A stretch of 64,000 nt of DNA from Bacillus smithii (GTDB lineage: Bacteria; Bacillota; Bacilli; Bacillales; DSM-4216). Positions 18,867-28,839 of this stretch are shown one piece after another; the stretch's first letter is position 1, and the number at the start of each line of letters is the position of its first letter. Under the pieces are notes generated by a model. It saw only the letters and a list, made by a program, of their open reading frames with translations, was not told the origin of the DNA and ran no database searches. The position numbers and the translations under genes are program-made. Location: positions 2,584,001 through 2,648,000 of the forward strand of contig NZ_CP012024.1 of NCBI RefSeq assembly GCF_001050115.1. Reading direction: 5' to 3'.

Positions 18867-20069
18867 CTATTGATTTAATGCTTGTTCGCGAAGCGTTTGG
18901 GCTTTATCTGTTTTTTCCCAAGGAAGGTCCAAATCGGTGCGTCCGAAATGGCCGTATGCAGCTGTTTGTTTGTAAATTGGGCGACGCAGATCAAGCATTT
19001 TGATAATTCCAGCTGGACGCAGGTCGAAGTTCTTTCTCACGACGTCTACCAATACATCTTCTGATACAGCTCCAGTTCCGAATGTATCGATGGAAATCGA
19101 TACCGGCTGAGCTACCCCAATCGCATAAGCAAGCTGTACTTCACACTTTTCTGCCAGTCCAGCTGCCACAATATTTTTAGCTACATAGCGGGCAGCATAG
19201 GCTGCAGATCGGTCTACTTTCGTCGGATCTTTCCCGGAAAAAGCTCCTCCACCATGTCTTGCGTAGCCGCCGTAAGTGTCTACGATAATTTTCCGTCCCG
19301 TTAATCCGGCGTCACCTTGAGGTCCTCCAATAACAAAACGGCCGGTCGGATTGATGAAATATTTCGTTTCATCATCGATCAATTCTTTTGGAACAATTGG
19401 GTCAATAACATGTTCTTTAATGTCGCGCTGAATTTGCTCTAACGTGATTTCCGGATGATGTTGGGCCGAAATGACAATCGTATCGATGCGCACAGGCTTG
19501 TCGTTTTCATCATATTCAACCGTTACTTGCGTTTTTCCGTCCGGACGCAAGTAAGGAATAATCCCTTCTTTGCGCACTTTTGTCAACCGGCGGGATAAAG
19601 AATGGGCTAAAGAAATAGGAAGCGGCATTAATTCTTCCGTTTCATTGCAGGCAAATCCGAACATCAAACCTTGGTCGCCCGCGCCAATCGCTTCAATTTC
19701 TTCATCCGTCATCGATCCTTCTCTTGCTTCCAGGGCGCGGTCCACCCCTTGAGCAATGTCGGGAGATTGTTCATCGATAGACGTCAAGACACCGCAAGTA
19801 TCTGCGTCAAAACCGTATTTCGCCCGGGTATAGCCAATATCCCGCACCGTTTGGCGTACAATTTTGGGAATATCCACATAAGAAGACGTCGTAATTTCTC
19901 CAGAAACCAGCACAAGCCCAGTTGTTACTGAAGTTTCAGCAGCCACCCTTGCATTCGGGTCTTTTTCGAGAATAGCATCGAGAATGGCATCAGAAATTTG
20001 GTCGCAAATTTTATCCGGATGCCCTTCGGTGACAGACTCTGAAGTGAAAAGACGGCGTTTTTTTGACAT
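18867..20069 (-). CDS. metK: S-adenosylmethionine synthetase
   Basis: 400 residues. Makes SAM from methionine and ATP. Signature sequences are [16 protein letters not shown] near residue 18, [10 protein letters not shown] near residue 118, the P-loop-like [15 protein letters not shown] near residue 260 and the C-terminal YGHFGR. ATG 20069 ([12 protein letters not shown]) has AGGAGGAACTTTG upstream. Transcription is under a SAM-I riboswitch, so it is repressed when SAM is plentiful. The length is standard. Confidence 0.97.
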   Translation of the reverse strand: MSKKRRLFTSESVTEGHPDKICDQISDAILDAILEKDPNARVAAETSVTTGLVLVSGEITTSSYVDIPKIVRQTVRDIGYTRAKYGFDADTCGVLTSIDEQSPDIAQGVDRALEAREGSMTDEEIEAIGAGDQGLMFGFACNETEELMPLPISLAHSLSRRLTKVRKEGIIPYLRPDGKTQVTVEYDENDKPVRIDTIVISAQHHPEITLEQIQRDIKEHVIDPIVPKELIDDETKYFINPTGRFVIGGPQGDAGLTGRKIIVDTYGGYARHGGGAFSGKDPTKVDRSAAYAARYVAKNIVAAGLAEKCEVQLAYAIGVAQPVSISIDTFGTGAVSEDVLVDVVRKNFDLRPAGIIKMLDLRRPIYKQTAAYGHFGRTDLDLPWEKTDKAQTLREQALNQ

Positions 20070-20295
20070 CAAAGTTCCTCCTATCGCAGTTTCGATCAAT
20101 TCCATTTCCTTCTTTTAACCCGCCAGTTAAGGTCTTGACAACAGAGAAAGTAAGCCTTATCTTTTTGGGGTCAAAACATTTGAAAATGGATGTTCGCTTT
20201 ATTTTTAAACGGTACTCGTTTCCTTTCGTAGTATGGTATGATTGCCCGTTTCCAAAGGACCGGCAATCTCAATGGTCCAGCGCCAAACTCAATCA

Positions 20296-20338
20296 AAAAG
20301 AAAAACCTTTCCCAAAAGAATGCAGAGGAAAGGTTTTT
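20296..20338 (-). terminator. SAM-riboswitch expression-platform terminator
   Basis: On the minus strand, AAACCTTTCC and GGAAAGGTTT form a stem followed by TTCTTTTT, between the aptamer and metK. Confidence 0.85.
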
Positions 20339-20356
20339 GGTTACATGCGCCTTTCA

Positions 20357-20538
20357 CTCTTATCGTTCAAGGTATTTACACCTTGCATCAGGTTAGCACC
20401 TTTCTCACAAGCCCCTCGCGTCGCCGGTACGACATAAGAAGCATGTCCTTTTACCTGACGGCTTCAAAATCATCGCTTGTCGTTGAGAAGGTTGCCGGGT
20501 TTCATCGGGCCTGTCCCTCCGCCAACTCAGGATAAGAG
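20357..20538 (-). promoter_or_regulatory. SAM-I (S-box) riboswitch of metK
   Basis: Read on the minus strand, the aptamer begins CTCTTATC and ends GATAAGAG, forming P1. It contains the S-box hallmarks GGCGGAGGGAC, GATGAAACCCGGCAACC, AAGGTGCTAACCTG and the P4 hairpin CAAGGTGTAAATACCTTG. The transcription terminator follows. SAM binding would favour termination. Confidence 0.95.
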
Positions 20539-20555
20539 TATCCGTTCAATGTTAA

Positions 20556-20585
20556 ACTATAACGTAGAAACCAAACGGGTGTCAA
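20556..20585 (-). promoter_or_regulatory. metK promoter
   Basis: On the minus strand, TTGACA (20580-20585) and TATAGT (20556-20561) are separated by 18 bp, just upstream of the S-box aptamer. Confidence 0.75.
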
Positions 20586-20806
20586 CAAAATTTTGTCTTT
20601 CCGTTGACGCAATGTTTTCTTCCTGAAATAGAAATAAATTCTATTTTAAACCCGTCGCAACAGACGGTTTAAACGGACTCATTAAAACCTGAACCAAAAA
20701 ACTCTGAATCATATCCTGTTTCTCCCTTTTTTCTTCCTTTTATATAGTATAGAATAGGCATGCCAATTAAGGAAAAGATGAAAAAAAATAGACAAAAATT
20801 TACGAT

Positions 20807-20846
20807 AAATAGTATAGACTAATCGAATAAAAGTGTTATACTATTT
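20807..20846 (+). promoter_or_regulatory. pckA promoter region with inverted repeat and possible CcpN site
   Basis: AAATAGTATA (20807-20816) and TATACTATTT (20837-20846) are perfect inverted repeats separated by 20 bp. The right arm contains the probable -10 TATACT. The segment AGTGTTATACT (20832-20842) matches the CcpN consensus I recall (TRTGHYATAYW) at 10 of 11 positions. CcpN is the glucose-dependent repressor of pckA in B. subtilis. Confidence 0.5.
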
Positions 20847-20903
20847 CTTAAGTGAACTCGAAAATAACATCTAAAAATAAAAACAAAAGGATGGTTATTA
20901 TTT

Positions 20904-22487
20904 ATGAATTCTGTCATTTCGAATGAAATTTTGGAATTAGTTAAGGGATCCAATGTCCATGTTCAATTATCTGTCCCACAACTGGTTGAAAAAGTCCTTT
21001 CCAGAAAAGAAGGCGTATTAACTGCTTCCGGCGCCGTTCGCGCTCAAACCGGAAAATATACCGGGAGATCACCAAAAGACAAATACATTGTAAAAGAGCC
21101 ATCAACCAAAGACAAAATAGACTGGGGACCGGTGAACCAGCCGATTTCTCCAGAAGTTTTTGATAAATTATACCATAAAGTCATTCGTTACTTAAAAGAA
21201 CAAGAAGAAATTTTCGTATTTAAAGGATTCGCCGGCGCCGATCCATCTCATCGCCTTCCGATTCAAGTAATCAATGAATACGCATGGCATAATCTTTTTG
21301 CCCATCAGCTTTTTATCCGTCCGACGGAAGAAGAATTAGCGGGTCATCAGGCGGAATTTACCATTCTTTCGGCCCCTAATTTTAAAGCTGATCCTGAAGT
21401 TGACGGAACGAGATCAGAAACTTTTATCATTATCTCTTTTGAACGCAAAGTCATATTGATTGGCGGGACTGAATACGCCGGAGAAATGAAGAAATCCATT
21501 TTTTCGATCATGAATTACCTCTTGCCGGAATCCGGCGTCTTATCGATGCACTGCTCGGCCAATGTCGGTTTTGAAGGAGACGTTGCTCTGTTCTTCGGGC
21601 TTTCCGGAACGGGAAAAACCACTTTATCCACAGACCCGAACCGCCGTTTAATAGGAGATGACGAGCACGGATGGTCATCTACAGGAGTCTTTAATATCGA
21701 GGGCGGCTGCTATGCAAAATGCATTGGGCTTTCCGAAGAAAAGGAACCGCAAATTTATCATGCGATCCGCTTTGGGTCCGTTCTTGAAAATGTAGTATTG
21801 GATGAAAATACTCGGATTCCGGATTATAACGACTCTTCCTTGACAGAAAATACTCGTGCCGCCTATCCAATTGACGCGATCGATAATATTGTCGTTCCTA
21901 GTATTGCAGGTCATCCAAGCACGATTATCTTTTTGACCGCAGACGCTTTCGGTGTTCTGCCCCCTATCAGCAAATTGACAAAAGAACAGGCCATGTACCA
22001 TTTTCTAAGCGGATACACATCCAAATTAGCCGGTACGGAAAGGGGCGTTACCTCGCCTGAAGCAACATTCTCCACATGCTTTGGAGCGCCATTCTTGCCT
22101 CTTCCGGCTACACGATACGCAGAAATGCTCGGCGAAAAAATCGATGAACATAATGTGCAAGTCTATTTGGTCAATACCGGATGGACAGGCGGAGAATACG
22201 GCGTCGGATCCCGAATGAAACTATCCTATACACGTGCAATGGTTCAAGCCGCTTTAGAAGGCGAACTAGCTAATACCGAAACTCAGAAAGACGAAATTTT
22301 CGGGCTGGAGATCCCTCTTCATGTTCCGGGAGTGCCGGACGAAGTATTGCTGCCGAAAAAAACATGGCAGGATGAAAAAGCATATGAAGAAAAAGCACTG
22401 GAATTGGCAGCCCGCTTCCGCGAAAACTTTAAGAAATTTACCAATGTACCCGCAGAAATTGAAAAATTGGGTGGACCTATTCAATAA
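20904..22487 (+). CDS. pckA: Phosphoenolpyruvate carboxykinase (ATP)
   Basis: 527 residues. Converts oxaloacetate and ATP to PEP, CO2 and ADP, the entry step of gluconeogenesis. Key motifs are RSPKDKYIV near residue 53, the kinase-1a P-loop [11 protein letters not shown] near residue 235, the metal site LIGDDEHGW and the adenine-binding NTGWTGG near residue 420. An AAAGGATGG ribosome site precedes ATG 20904. Divergent from metK with a shared upstream region, as in B. subtilis. Likely repressed by glucose through CcpN. Confidence 0.96.
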   Translation: MNSVISNEILELVKGSNVHVQLSVPQLVEKVLSRKEGVLTASGAVRAQTGKYTGRSPKDKYIVKEPSTKDKIDWGPVNQPISPEVFDKLYHKVIRYLKEQEEIFVFKGFAGADPSHRLPIQVINEYAWHNLFAHQLFIRPTEEELAGHQAEFTILSAPNFKADPEVDGTRSETFIIISFERKVILIGGTEYAGEMKKSIFSIMNYLLPESGVLSMHCSANVGFEGDVALFFGLSGTGKTTLSTDPNRRLIGDDEHGWSSTGVFNIEGGCYAKCIGLSEEKEPQIYHAIRFGSVLENVVLDENTRIPDYNDSSLTENTRAAYPIDAIDNIVVPSIAGHPSTIIFLTADAFGVLPPISKLTKEQAMYHFLSGYTSKLAGTERGVTSPEATFSTCFGAPFLPLPATRYAEMLGEKIDEHNVQVYLVNTGWTGGEYGVGSRMKLSYTRAMVQAALEGELANTETQKDEIFGLEIPLHVPGVPDEVLLPKKTWQDEKAYEEKALELAARFRENFKKFTNVPAEIEKLGGPIQ

Positions 22488-22548
22488 AGATCGGCCGTTT
22501 GAAAGATATCCAATAATACCGAGATCCAACGTCAAACATCCCCTTCCC

Positions 22549-22582
22549 CCGCAAGAATTTTCTTGCGGAAGAAGGGGATAGT
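22549..22582 (+). terminator. pckA downstream hairpin
   Basis: CCCCTTC-CCCGCAAGAA pairs with TTCTTGCGG-GAAGGGG, a long stem with a very small loop. Only a short T-rich stretch follows. Confidence 0.65.
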
Positions 22583-22689
22583 TGCTTTTATGATCATTTT
22601 GGTCCATTTTTCCTTTCAAAATGCCCCATCACCAACACGGTCCATGCACTTCGTAGATCAGTTGGAAGATGTTTAAAAAATGATTAGAA

Positions 22690-23329
22690 ATCGAGTAGGA
22701 GGGAGCGATTAACTCCCGTCCTCTCACACCACCGTACGTACGGTTCCGTATACGGCGGTTCAATTAAGATAATTGACGCAAGTCTTTATAACTTCCGTGA
22801 ATAGCTGTTCTCTTTATGCCAGTGGTCACTCCACCCTCCAAGAGGTCTCCCACGGGATTCACCGCTTCCTCCCTCAAGTGAGGTACTACGTTTTCTGTGT
22901 TCATCATGACTCACTGAATACCAAGGGCTATTCTCTCTTAATTGTTCGGTCCTTCTTAGTTGTTCTAGACCAACTAATACTATGACCTCTGCTGACTTCT
23001 GACGGTTCAGCTACTTATCACTAAGTAGGTTATGAAGAGTACTTCACATATCCGCCAGACCTCCCCGGGTAAGTACATGCACTTTCACACCATCTATCCG
23101 CCTCATTTACTCGATATGACCTTCGACAGAAAGAGCTTTGTTTTGTTATGCAAACTCACTCAATCATACCTAGCCTTATATGAGGTTCGTGTTCCTCGGA
23201 CCGGTGTTTTGCCTCCAGCTTCCTTCAGATTCCGCGTCACCACGGACACCCTTGCTCTTGGCTAACCTCTACTTCTGTCTTCGGGGTTCGGGACTTACAC
23301 CCTATAGTTCATGTACATGCCGGGCGCAC
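22690..23329 (-). mobile_element. ORF-less group IIC intron, copy 2
   Basis: Same 640-bp element as at 2622, with the same ends (GTGCGCC... and ...CTACTCGAT) and no difference found by eye. The 5' exon ends TTTTTTAT, directly after the ytmB terminator hairpin. The 3' exon begins T. The domain IV 47-codon frame is also present (about 22764-22907). Confidence 0.9.
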
Positions 23330-23331
23330 AT

Positions 23332-23366
23332 AAAAAATAAGGGTGCTGTTGCGCAACCCCTTATTT
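23332..23366 (-). terminator. ytmB terminator, intron target
   Basis: The stem AAATAAGGG/CCCTTATTT (23335-23343 with 23358-23366) has a T-tract on the minus strand, and the intron begins two bases after it. Confidence 0.8.
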
Positions 23367-23402
23367 TCTGCCTTTGAAAAGGTGAACAGTCTATTGATTT
23401 TT

Positions 23403-23645
23403 TCAGTTCGTGGAGTTTAAAGCAATAAGCCTGTATGTGATGAGAGTTTCCTGATTTTCCCACACTACTTTTTCAATCACAGCGGTACCTGAAATATCGC
23501 CATCCAACGTTTTTTTGACAGGAACAGGTACATGCAGCGGATAAAGACGATACCCTTTTTTTCTTAACTGAAATAGATTTCCTCCCACTCTTTCCTCATT
23601 TCCTTTTGTCACAATCATTGTATTCAGTTCCAGCGGCATTCCCAT
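23403..23645 (-). CDS. ytmB: DUF2584 protein YtmB
   Basis: 80 residues, predicted mainly beta. The sequence MGMPLELNTMIVTKG and the LYPLHVPVPVKKT core match the YtmB/DUF2584 family as I recall it. Function is unknown. Located downstream of ytmA in the same direction, as in B. subtilis, with its own terminator that now carries the intron. Confidence 0.75.
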   Translation of the reverse strand: MGMPLELNTMIVTKGNEERVGGNLFQLRKKGYRLYPLHVPVPVKKTLDGDISGTAVIEKVVWENQETLITYRLIALNSTN

Positions 23646-23690
23646 CGTTTATGCCCTCCCAATGAAAATATCGTTCTCTCCCTTATCCTA

Positions 23691-24482
23691 TCACGACAGG
23701 ACCTGATTTTTCATCCATTGACAAGAGGATGTCACCATTTTGCGGTTCATTGCGGGCGGAAAATAATGAGTGAAGTTCGGAAAATACCAAGTAGTCACAC
23801 GTTTTCCCAATTCTTTCAGTCTTTTTTCCAAGCGGTAAGCGTGTTCAATTGATACATTTTGATCTTTTCCCCCGTGTATGATCAACACTGGACAACAAAG
23901 ATTTTCTAAATGATAGATAGGTGTTCTCCACTTATATTCTTCTGGCACTTTTTTCGGACTTCCGCCGATCACCCTTTTCATCATCCTTCTTAAGTCCTTC
24001 CGCTCTTCATAAGTTAATTCCATATCTGTTACCCCGCCCCATGAAACGACCGAAGCAGCATCCCGTTTTTCAATCGCTGTCAGCAGTGCCATAACACCGC
24101 CGCGGGAAAAGCCGAAAATATGAATTCGGTTAGGATCCACCTTCGGATTTCTTTTTAACAATTCAAAACCGGAAAAAGCATCTTCACGATCTTTTCCCGC
24201 GAAATCTTCATTTCCTTCTCCTCCTTGATTTCCCCTGTAAAAAGGTGCAAATACAACAAATCCTTCCGAAGCAAATTGCGCGATTCGGGCCGGTCGAACC
24301 ATACCGACGCTTTTGATCCCGCCCCGCAAGTATAATAATCCATCATACAGACCTTCTTTTTTCGGCACCGCAAGCAACCCTTTCACCCTTAAACCGCTTG
24401 ACCAATAGGTAATCATAAAAAGATTCACATTTGGACTAGGAGAAGGAAAAACATATCGTTCAATGATCTGACCATCTTGCAC
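23691..24482 (-). CDS. ytmA: S9-type alpha/beta hydrolase YtmA
   Basis: 263 residues. The catalytic serine is in GFSRGGVMAL near residue 126. Asp is in HGGKDQNVSIEHAYRL and His in PNFTHYFPP, the order of the prolyl-oligopeptidase/dienelactone-hydrolase group. There is no beta-propeller, so it is a compact esterase or peptidase whose substrate is unknown. GTG 24482 (VQDGQIIE) is preceded by AAAGGTGG. Probably cotranscribed with ytmB. Confidence 0.78.
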   Translation of the reverse strand: MQDGQIIERYVFPSPSPNVNLFMITYWSSGLRVKGLLAVPKKEGLYDGLLYLRGGIKSVGMVRPARIAQFASEGFVVFAPFYRGNQGGEGNEDFAGKDREDAFSGFELLKRNPKVDPNRIHIFGFSRGGVMALLTAIEKRDAASVVSWGGVTDMELTYEERKDLRRMMKRVIGGSPKKVPEEYKWRTPIYHLENLCCPVLIIHGGKDQNVSIEHAYRLEKRLKELGKRVTTWYFPNFTHYFPPAMNRKMVTSSCQWMKNQVLS

Positions 24483-24747
24483 GTTACCACCACCTTTCCC
24501 GTTCTCTTGCTTGCAGCCGTTTTTTGTTCAACTCCAAGAATTTGTTTCCACGATCCTATGTACTTTGTACTAAAACTGATAAATTACTGTTTTTTGGAAA
24601 TTGAGGCAAAAAACGGCACATCCTATTCGTTCATTTTACAGCTTTTCCTGTAACGCGTTTCAAAATGGGCGTTCACACATTTTTTGCCGTCATCATAAAA
24701 TAGGATGAATCAAACGTACTATAAAATGACTAAAGGAGGCATTGTCC

Positions 24748-25758
24748 ATGTCGAGTACGTTTAAAATGTCGTTTTCCATTCTCTTTGCTGCCGTGTTAAT
24801 CATTGGGTTAAGTGCTTGCCAATCGAATGAAACAACTCAAAAAACAGAAAAAATAAGAGTTGCAGAAGTGACACGATCAGTTTTCTATGCCCCCCAATAC
24901 GTTGCGCTCGCCAAAGGCTTTTTTAAAAAAGAAGGATTGGACGTACAGTTAAAAACCACTTGGGGCGGCGACAAAACGATGACCGCTCTGTTGTCGGGCG
25001 GTACAGATATCGGGCTTGTAGGCTCGGAAACATCGATTTATGTCTATACTCGCGGCTCTAAAAATCCAGTTATTAATTTTGCTCAATTGACCCAAACAGA
25101 CGGAACGTTCCTCATTTCCAGGAAGAAGATAGATCACTTTACATGGAGCCAATTAAAAGACTCCCGTTTTCTCGGGCAACGTAAAGGCGGTATGCCGCAA
25201 ATGGTCGGAGAATACGTGTTAAAGAAAAACGGAATTGACCCGCATAAAGATCTCCATCTGATACAAAATATCGACTATGCCAACATCCCGAACGCATTCG
25301 CTTCCGGCACCGGAGACTTCGTACAATTATTTGAACCTCAAGCCTCCATTTTTGAAAAAGAAGGAAAAGGATACATCGTCGCTTCGTTCGGAAAAGAATC
25401 AGGCCATGTTCCGTATACTTCTTACATGGCGACAAAAAGCTATATGGAATCTCACCAATCTGCTGTTTCTAAATTTACCCGTGCCATCTACCAAGCTCAG
25501 CAATGGGTCGCTGACCATAACTCGAAAGAAATTGCGCAAGTCATCCACCCTTATTTTAAAGATACGGATACCGATATGCTCGCGAAAGCGATTGATCGGT
25601 ATAAAAATCAAGGAACTTATGCAACTGATCCAATACTCGATCCAAAAGAATGGAATCATTTGCAATCGATCATGAAGGAAGCCGGTGAACTTCCTAAGCA
25701 AGTAGATTACAAAACTCTTGTAAACACTTCATTTGCCGAGAAAGCCATAAAAGATTAA
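24748..25758 (+). CDS. ytlA: ABC transporter substrate-binding lipoprotein (NMT1/SsuA-like)
   Basis: 336 residues. The signal peptide ends in the lipobox LSAC, so the mature protein starts at a lipid-modified Cys near residue 25. The domain begins IRVAEVTRSVFYAPQYVALA and has the TALLSGGTDIGLVG and TSYMATKSYME segments of NitT/TauT/thiamine-precursor binding proteins. The ligand is unknown: sulfonates, nitrate-like anions or hydroxymethylpyrimidine-type precursors are candidates, and no TPP riboswitch is seen upstream. ATG 24748 follows AAAGGAGG. First gene of a three-gene importer operon. Confidence 0.85.
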   Translation: MSSTFKMSFSILFAAVLIIGLSACQSNETTQKTEKIRVAEVTRSVFYAPQYVALAKGFFKKEGLDVQLKTTWGGDKTMTALLSGGTDIGLVGSETSIYVYTRGSKNPVINFAQLTQTDGTFLISRKKIDHFTWSQLKDSRFLGQRKGGMPQMVGEYVLKKNGIDPHKDLHLIQNIDYANIPNAFASGTGDFVQLFEPQASIFEKEGKGYIVASFGKESGHVPYTSYMATKSYMESHQSAVSKFTRAIYQAQQWVADHNSKEIAQVIHPYFKDTDTDMLAKAIDRYKNQGTYATDPILDPKEWNHLQSIMKEAGELPKQVDYKTLVNTSFAEKAIKD

Positions 25759-25771
25759 GGAGGGGCTATTC

Positions 25772-26542
25772 TTGAGTTTCGTCGAAATCGATCATGTCTC
25801 TCATACTTACTTTACCCCCGAAGCAGCTTTCGAAGCTGTTCATAATATTCAAATGACCGTGGAGGAAGGCGAATTTATTTCTTTATTAGGGCCGAGCGGC
25901 TGCGGGAAAACAACCCTCCTATCGCTCATCGCAGGACTGATGACCCCGACGTATGGAACGATTTATGTGGACGGACAACATCCAAAAAATTTAAAAAATA
26001 CCATCGGTTATATGCTTCAGCAAGATTACTTATTTCCTTGGAAAACCATTGAACAAAACGTTCTGCTCGGCTTAAAAGTAATGAAACAATTAAACGAAAC
26101 GAGTAAAGCAAACGCCCTATCCCTTTTGGAGCAAATGGGATTAAAAAACGTTCGCAATCAAACACCTCGGCAGCTGTCGGGGGGAATGCGGCAAAGAGTG
26201 GCACTAGTCCGAACATTGGCAGTCAATCCGAAACTGCTGTTATTAGATGAACCTTTTTCTGCCTTAGATTATCAAACAAAACTGAAGCTTGAGGATTTAG
26301 TTTTCCAAACGCTAAAGTCTTTTCAAAAAACGGCTATTTTAGTGACACACGATATTGGCGAAGCGATTTGTATGAGCGACAGGATCTATCTATTTTCCAA
26401 AGGTCCCGGACGAATCCATAAAGTCTTTGAAGTGCCGGATGAACTGAGATCCCTTTCTCCGCTCGAAGCAAGAAACCATTTATCCTTTACACCGTTTTCC
26501 CAAGAAATATGGAAGGAGTTGGAAAGTCTTGAAAATAGATGA
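25772..26542 (+). CDS. ytlC: ABC transporter ATPase (NitT/TauT type)
   Basis: 256 residues. Walker A is [11 protein letters not shown] near residue 40, the Q-loop is [10 protein letters not shown], the signature is [11 protein letters not shown], Walker B is [12 protein letters not shown] and the switch His is in VTHDIGEAI. It energises the importer made with the neighbouring lipoprotein and permease. The TTG start at 25772 follows AGGAGGGG. The 3' end overlaps the permease gene by 14 bp, indicating translational coupling. Confidence 0.9.
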   Translation: MSFVEIDHVSHTYFTPEAAFEAVHNIQMTVEEGEFISLLGPSGCGKTTLLSLIAGLMTPTYGTIYVDGQHPKNLKNTIGYMLQQDYLFPWKTIEQNVLLGLKVMKQLNETSKANALSLLEQMGLKNVRNQTPRQLSGGMRQRVALVRTLAVNPKLLLLDEPFSALDYQTKLKLEDLVFQTLKSFQKTAILVTHDIGEAICMSDRIYLFSKGPGRIHKVFEVPDELRSLSPLEARNHLSFTPFSQEIWKELESLENR

Positions 26543-27338
26543 TCGCATTTCCTCACTGCATCAGAACTATAAATTAAAAATCAAAAAGGAAAAACGGTTC
26601 ATCACCATATGCCAGATCCTATTATTTCTCGCCTTTTTCACGATCTGGGAAGTCGCCAGCCGCCGGGAATGGGTGGATCCGCTGATCTTCAGCTCTCCCT
26701 CTAAAATTTGGCATTTGCTTCTCAATAAAATCAGCGATGCTTCCTTGTTTCACCATATGGTCGTTACTTTAACAGAAACAGCGGCGGGATTTATCATCGG
26801 GACTTTAGCCGGCACGATACTTGCCACTATTTTGTGGTGGTCTCCTCTTCTTTCCAAGATTTTGGATCCTTACCTCGTTGTGTTAAACGCTCTGCCTAAA
26901 GTAGCTCTTGGCCCGATTCTCATCGTCGCGTTAGGCCCTGGTTTTACTTCCATCATCACGATGGGAGCAGTGGTTTCCGTCATCATCACCACCATCGTCG
27001 TATATACGTCCTTTCGGGAAGTGGATCCAAACTACTTGAAAGTATTGCAGACGTTCGGAGCCACCCGGAAACAAATCTTTCAAGAAGCTGTTTTTCCATC
27101 CAGCCTCCCCGCGATCATCTCTACTTTGAAAGTAAATGTCGGTCTATCATGGGTAGGCGTGATTGTCGGAGAATATCTTGTTTCCAACGAAGGACTCGGT
27201 TATTTAATCATTTACGGGTTCCAAGTATTTGACTTTACGCTTGTACTCATGTCGTTATTGATCATTGCCGTATTGGCAGCCATTATGTATCAAGCAGTAG
27301 CCGTGTTGGAAAAATTAACGGCCAAGAATCGAAACTAA
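26529..27338 (+). CDS. ytlD: ABC transporter permease (NitT/TauT type)
   Basis: 269 residues with about six membrane segments of the BPD_transp_1 fold. The first follows a basic cytoplasmic start (KIKKEKR). The EAA loop that contacts the ATPase is seen as [20 protein letters not shown] near residue 180. TTG 26529 has AAGGAG ten bases upstream inside ytlC. Its stop overlaps the convergent ytkD stop by four bases. Confidence 0.88.
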   Translation: MKIDDRISSLHQNYKLKIKKEKRFITICQILLFLAFFTIWEVASRREWVDPLIFSSPSKIWHLLLNKISDASLFHHMVVTLTETAAGFIIGTLAGTILATILWWSPLLSKILDPYLVVLNALPKVALGPILIVALGPGFTSIITMGAVVSVIITTIVVYTSFREVDPNYLKVLQTFGATRKQIFQEAVFPSSLPAIISTLKVNVGLSWVGVIVGEYLVSNEGLGYLIIYGFQVFDFTLVLMSLLIIAVLAAIMYQAVAVLEKLTAKNRN

Positions 27339-27817
27339 AAAGAAATGCCCTGCGATTGTTTCAAATAACGCAGCGTTTGCTGCACCACATCGTCTTTCAT
27401 CAAAAAGCTGAATTTACTTGAGTTCAAATACCGATTCAAGTCCCCTTTTATTAAGACCGGGCCGTCTGTTTCCAAATAATCCTTTTTAGGAACCAACGAA
27501 TCAATCATGCCGTAGCATATCGCTTTTACAAAAGGCTTTATAGGATCTTTGACCAAATATTCACCCAAATAGAGCAAATGGTTGTTCAACAGGCCGCCTG
27601 TTTCTTCCCAAACTTCCCTTTTGGCGGCCTCTTGCACCGTTTCTCCTTCTTCGATTTTTCCACCTGGAAATTCCAATCCCCTTTTCGGATGATTGGTCAA
27701 AAGCCAGCTATCGTCGTATCGGCATAGAACAAGAACATGCTTTGGAGGGATGGTAAAAGCATTTTGAGAAAAACAAAGCTGCACTTCATATCCGTTTTGA
27801 TCGTAAAACTTCTTCAT
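27335..27817 (-). CDS. ytkD: Nudix hydrolase, 8-oxo-dGTPase type
   Basis: 160 residues. The Nudix box reads [21 protein letters not shown], with all catalytic positions (G, E, R, E, E) present. YtkD cleans oxidised guanine nucleotides and has also been described as an RNA 5' pyrophosphohydrolase. ATG 27817 ([12 protein letters not shown]) is chosen by family length. A 34-codon upstream extension overlaps the preceding gene and is unlikely. Confidence 0.85.
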   Translation of the reverse strand: MKKFYDQNGYEVQLCFSQNAFTIPPKHVLVLCRYDDSWLLTNHPKRGLEFPGGKIEEGETVQEAAKREVWEETGGLLNNHLLYLGEYLVKDPIKPFVKAICYGMIDSLVPKKDYLETDGPVLIKGDLNRYLNSSKFSFLMKDDVVQQTLRYLKQSQGISF

Positions 27818-27894
27818 TTTTTGGTCACACTCGATTTTCTTGGTTTTACCGATATTATACCGTGGAATGAATCGTTTCGCATTCCTTCTATTCG

Positions 27895-28239
27895 TTACAA
27901 ATCCCCTTTTTCTTCCCAATAGCTGCCATCCAAAATCCCTATTTGTTCGATATGATTTTTGGCCTCATCATCGCCCAATTGATAAATCATTTCATAGATT
28001 TTGCGAAGATTTCGGTCATAGGCATCATTTTCCCGATCGTAATGGTATTGAACATACGGGGCGTGGCTGCGGAAAAAATTTTGCCATTCTACCGAATAAT
28101 TCGATTCAAATATTTCGCGCAAACGAGTAATTTCTTCGTCTGTGGCAAAAATCCGATAATTCCATGGGGAATCCTGGGATGTTGTGAGAATCTCTCCATT
28201 CCCGACATGTACATAGTAAGTTTTTTTCTCACCGGCCAA
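27895..28239 (-). CDS. Conserved hypothetical protein
   Basis: 114 residues. TTG 28239 (LAGEKKTYYVHVGNGEI) follows GAGGAGG at seven bases, far better than the longer frame start at 28308. The protein is hydrophilic and rich in Asp, Glu and Tyr, with EWQNFFRSHAPYVQYHYD in the middle. No signal peptide or membrane segment. I do not recognise the family with certainty, though the sequence looks like a Bacillaceae-conserved cytoplasmic protein. It lies 77 bp upstream of ytkD in the same direction. Confidence 0.7.
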   Translation of the reverse strand: MAGEKKTYYVHVGNGEILTTSQDSPWNYRIFATDEEITRLREIFESNYSVEWQNFFRSHAPYVQYHYDRENDAYDRNLRKIYEMIYQLGDDEAKNHIEQIGILDGSYWEEKGDL

Positions 28240-28477
28240 ATGATATCCTCCTCTTTTCCTATTTCTCATTTTTACTTTTTTCCACTCGCTCTTATAATAT
28301 ACAAGCATTTCTATTTGCTCTTTTCACAACCTTTTAACGCTAAGAAAGAAAAAGAAGTGGAAAGTTAAAAATCCGCCATTCTCCATCGCTCGGAATAAAT
28401 CATCAGCAAACGGAAAAAATGGAGAAGAATGCTTGCATAAAAGCTTTTGGAATCCAAAGGTAAAGGAGGCTTTCCAT

Positions 28478-28723
28478 ATGAAATTAGTCGATGAATTATA
28501 CGAACTGTATCGAGGGCGCTTGCAAGGAACGGAAGAAGATTTAGATATGATTACGTTATCCGTTTTAGAACATTTGTCTCGAAAAGAACTGCTGGATATC
28601 ATCCACGATTTGCCCGATCCAGAACTGGAATATTTTTTTCGATTATATTTATTTAAAGAATTAAAGGAAAAATTTGCTCAGGAAGATGAACAGCTGTTAA
28701 AAGGAAAGCACAATTTCCACTAA
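28478..28723 (+). CDS. DUF6154-like small protein
   Basis: 81 residues, acidic and helical (MKLVDELYELYRGR, LEHLSRKELLDIIHDLPD). ATG 28478 follows TAAAGGAGG. The sequence resembles the DUF6154 family of Bacillaceae as I recall it; function is unknown. The upstream extension of the frame (28433) lacks a ribosome site. A hairpin follows. Confidence 0.72.
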   Translation: MKLVDELYELYRGRLQGTEEDLDMITLSVLEHLSRKELLDIIHDLPDPELEYFFRLYLFKELKEKFAQEDEQLLKGKHNFH

Positions 28724-28755
28724 TTGGTTACATAAGCCATGACTTTACGGTCCAC

Positions 28756-28812
28756 AAAAAAAAGCACATGATGACGCCCGGTAAAAAATCGCAAGACGTC
28801 ATCATGTGTTTT
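28756..28812. terminator. Bidirectional terminator
   Basis: CACATGATGACG and CGTCATCATGTG form a 12-bp stem with As before and Ts after. It lies between the convergent small gene and the alcohol dehydrogenase gene. Confidence 0.8.
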
Positions 28813-28839
28813 CGATTAGTGCTGATTGCAAATTTCCTA

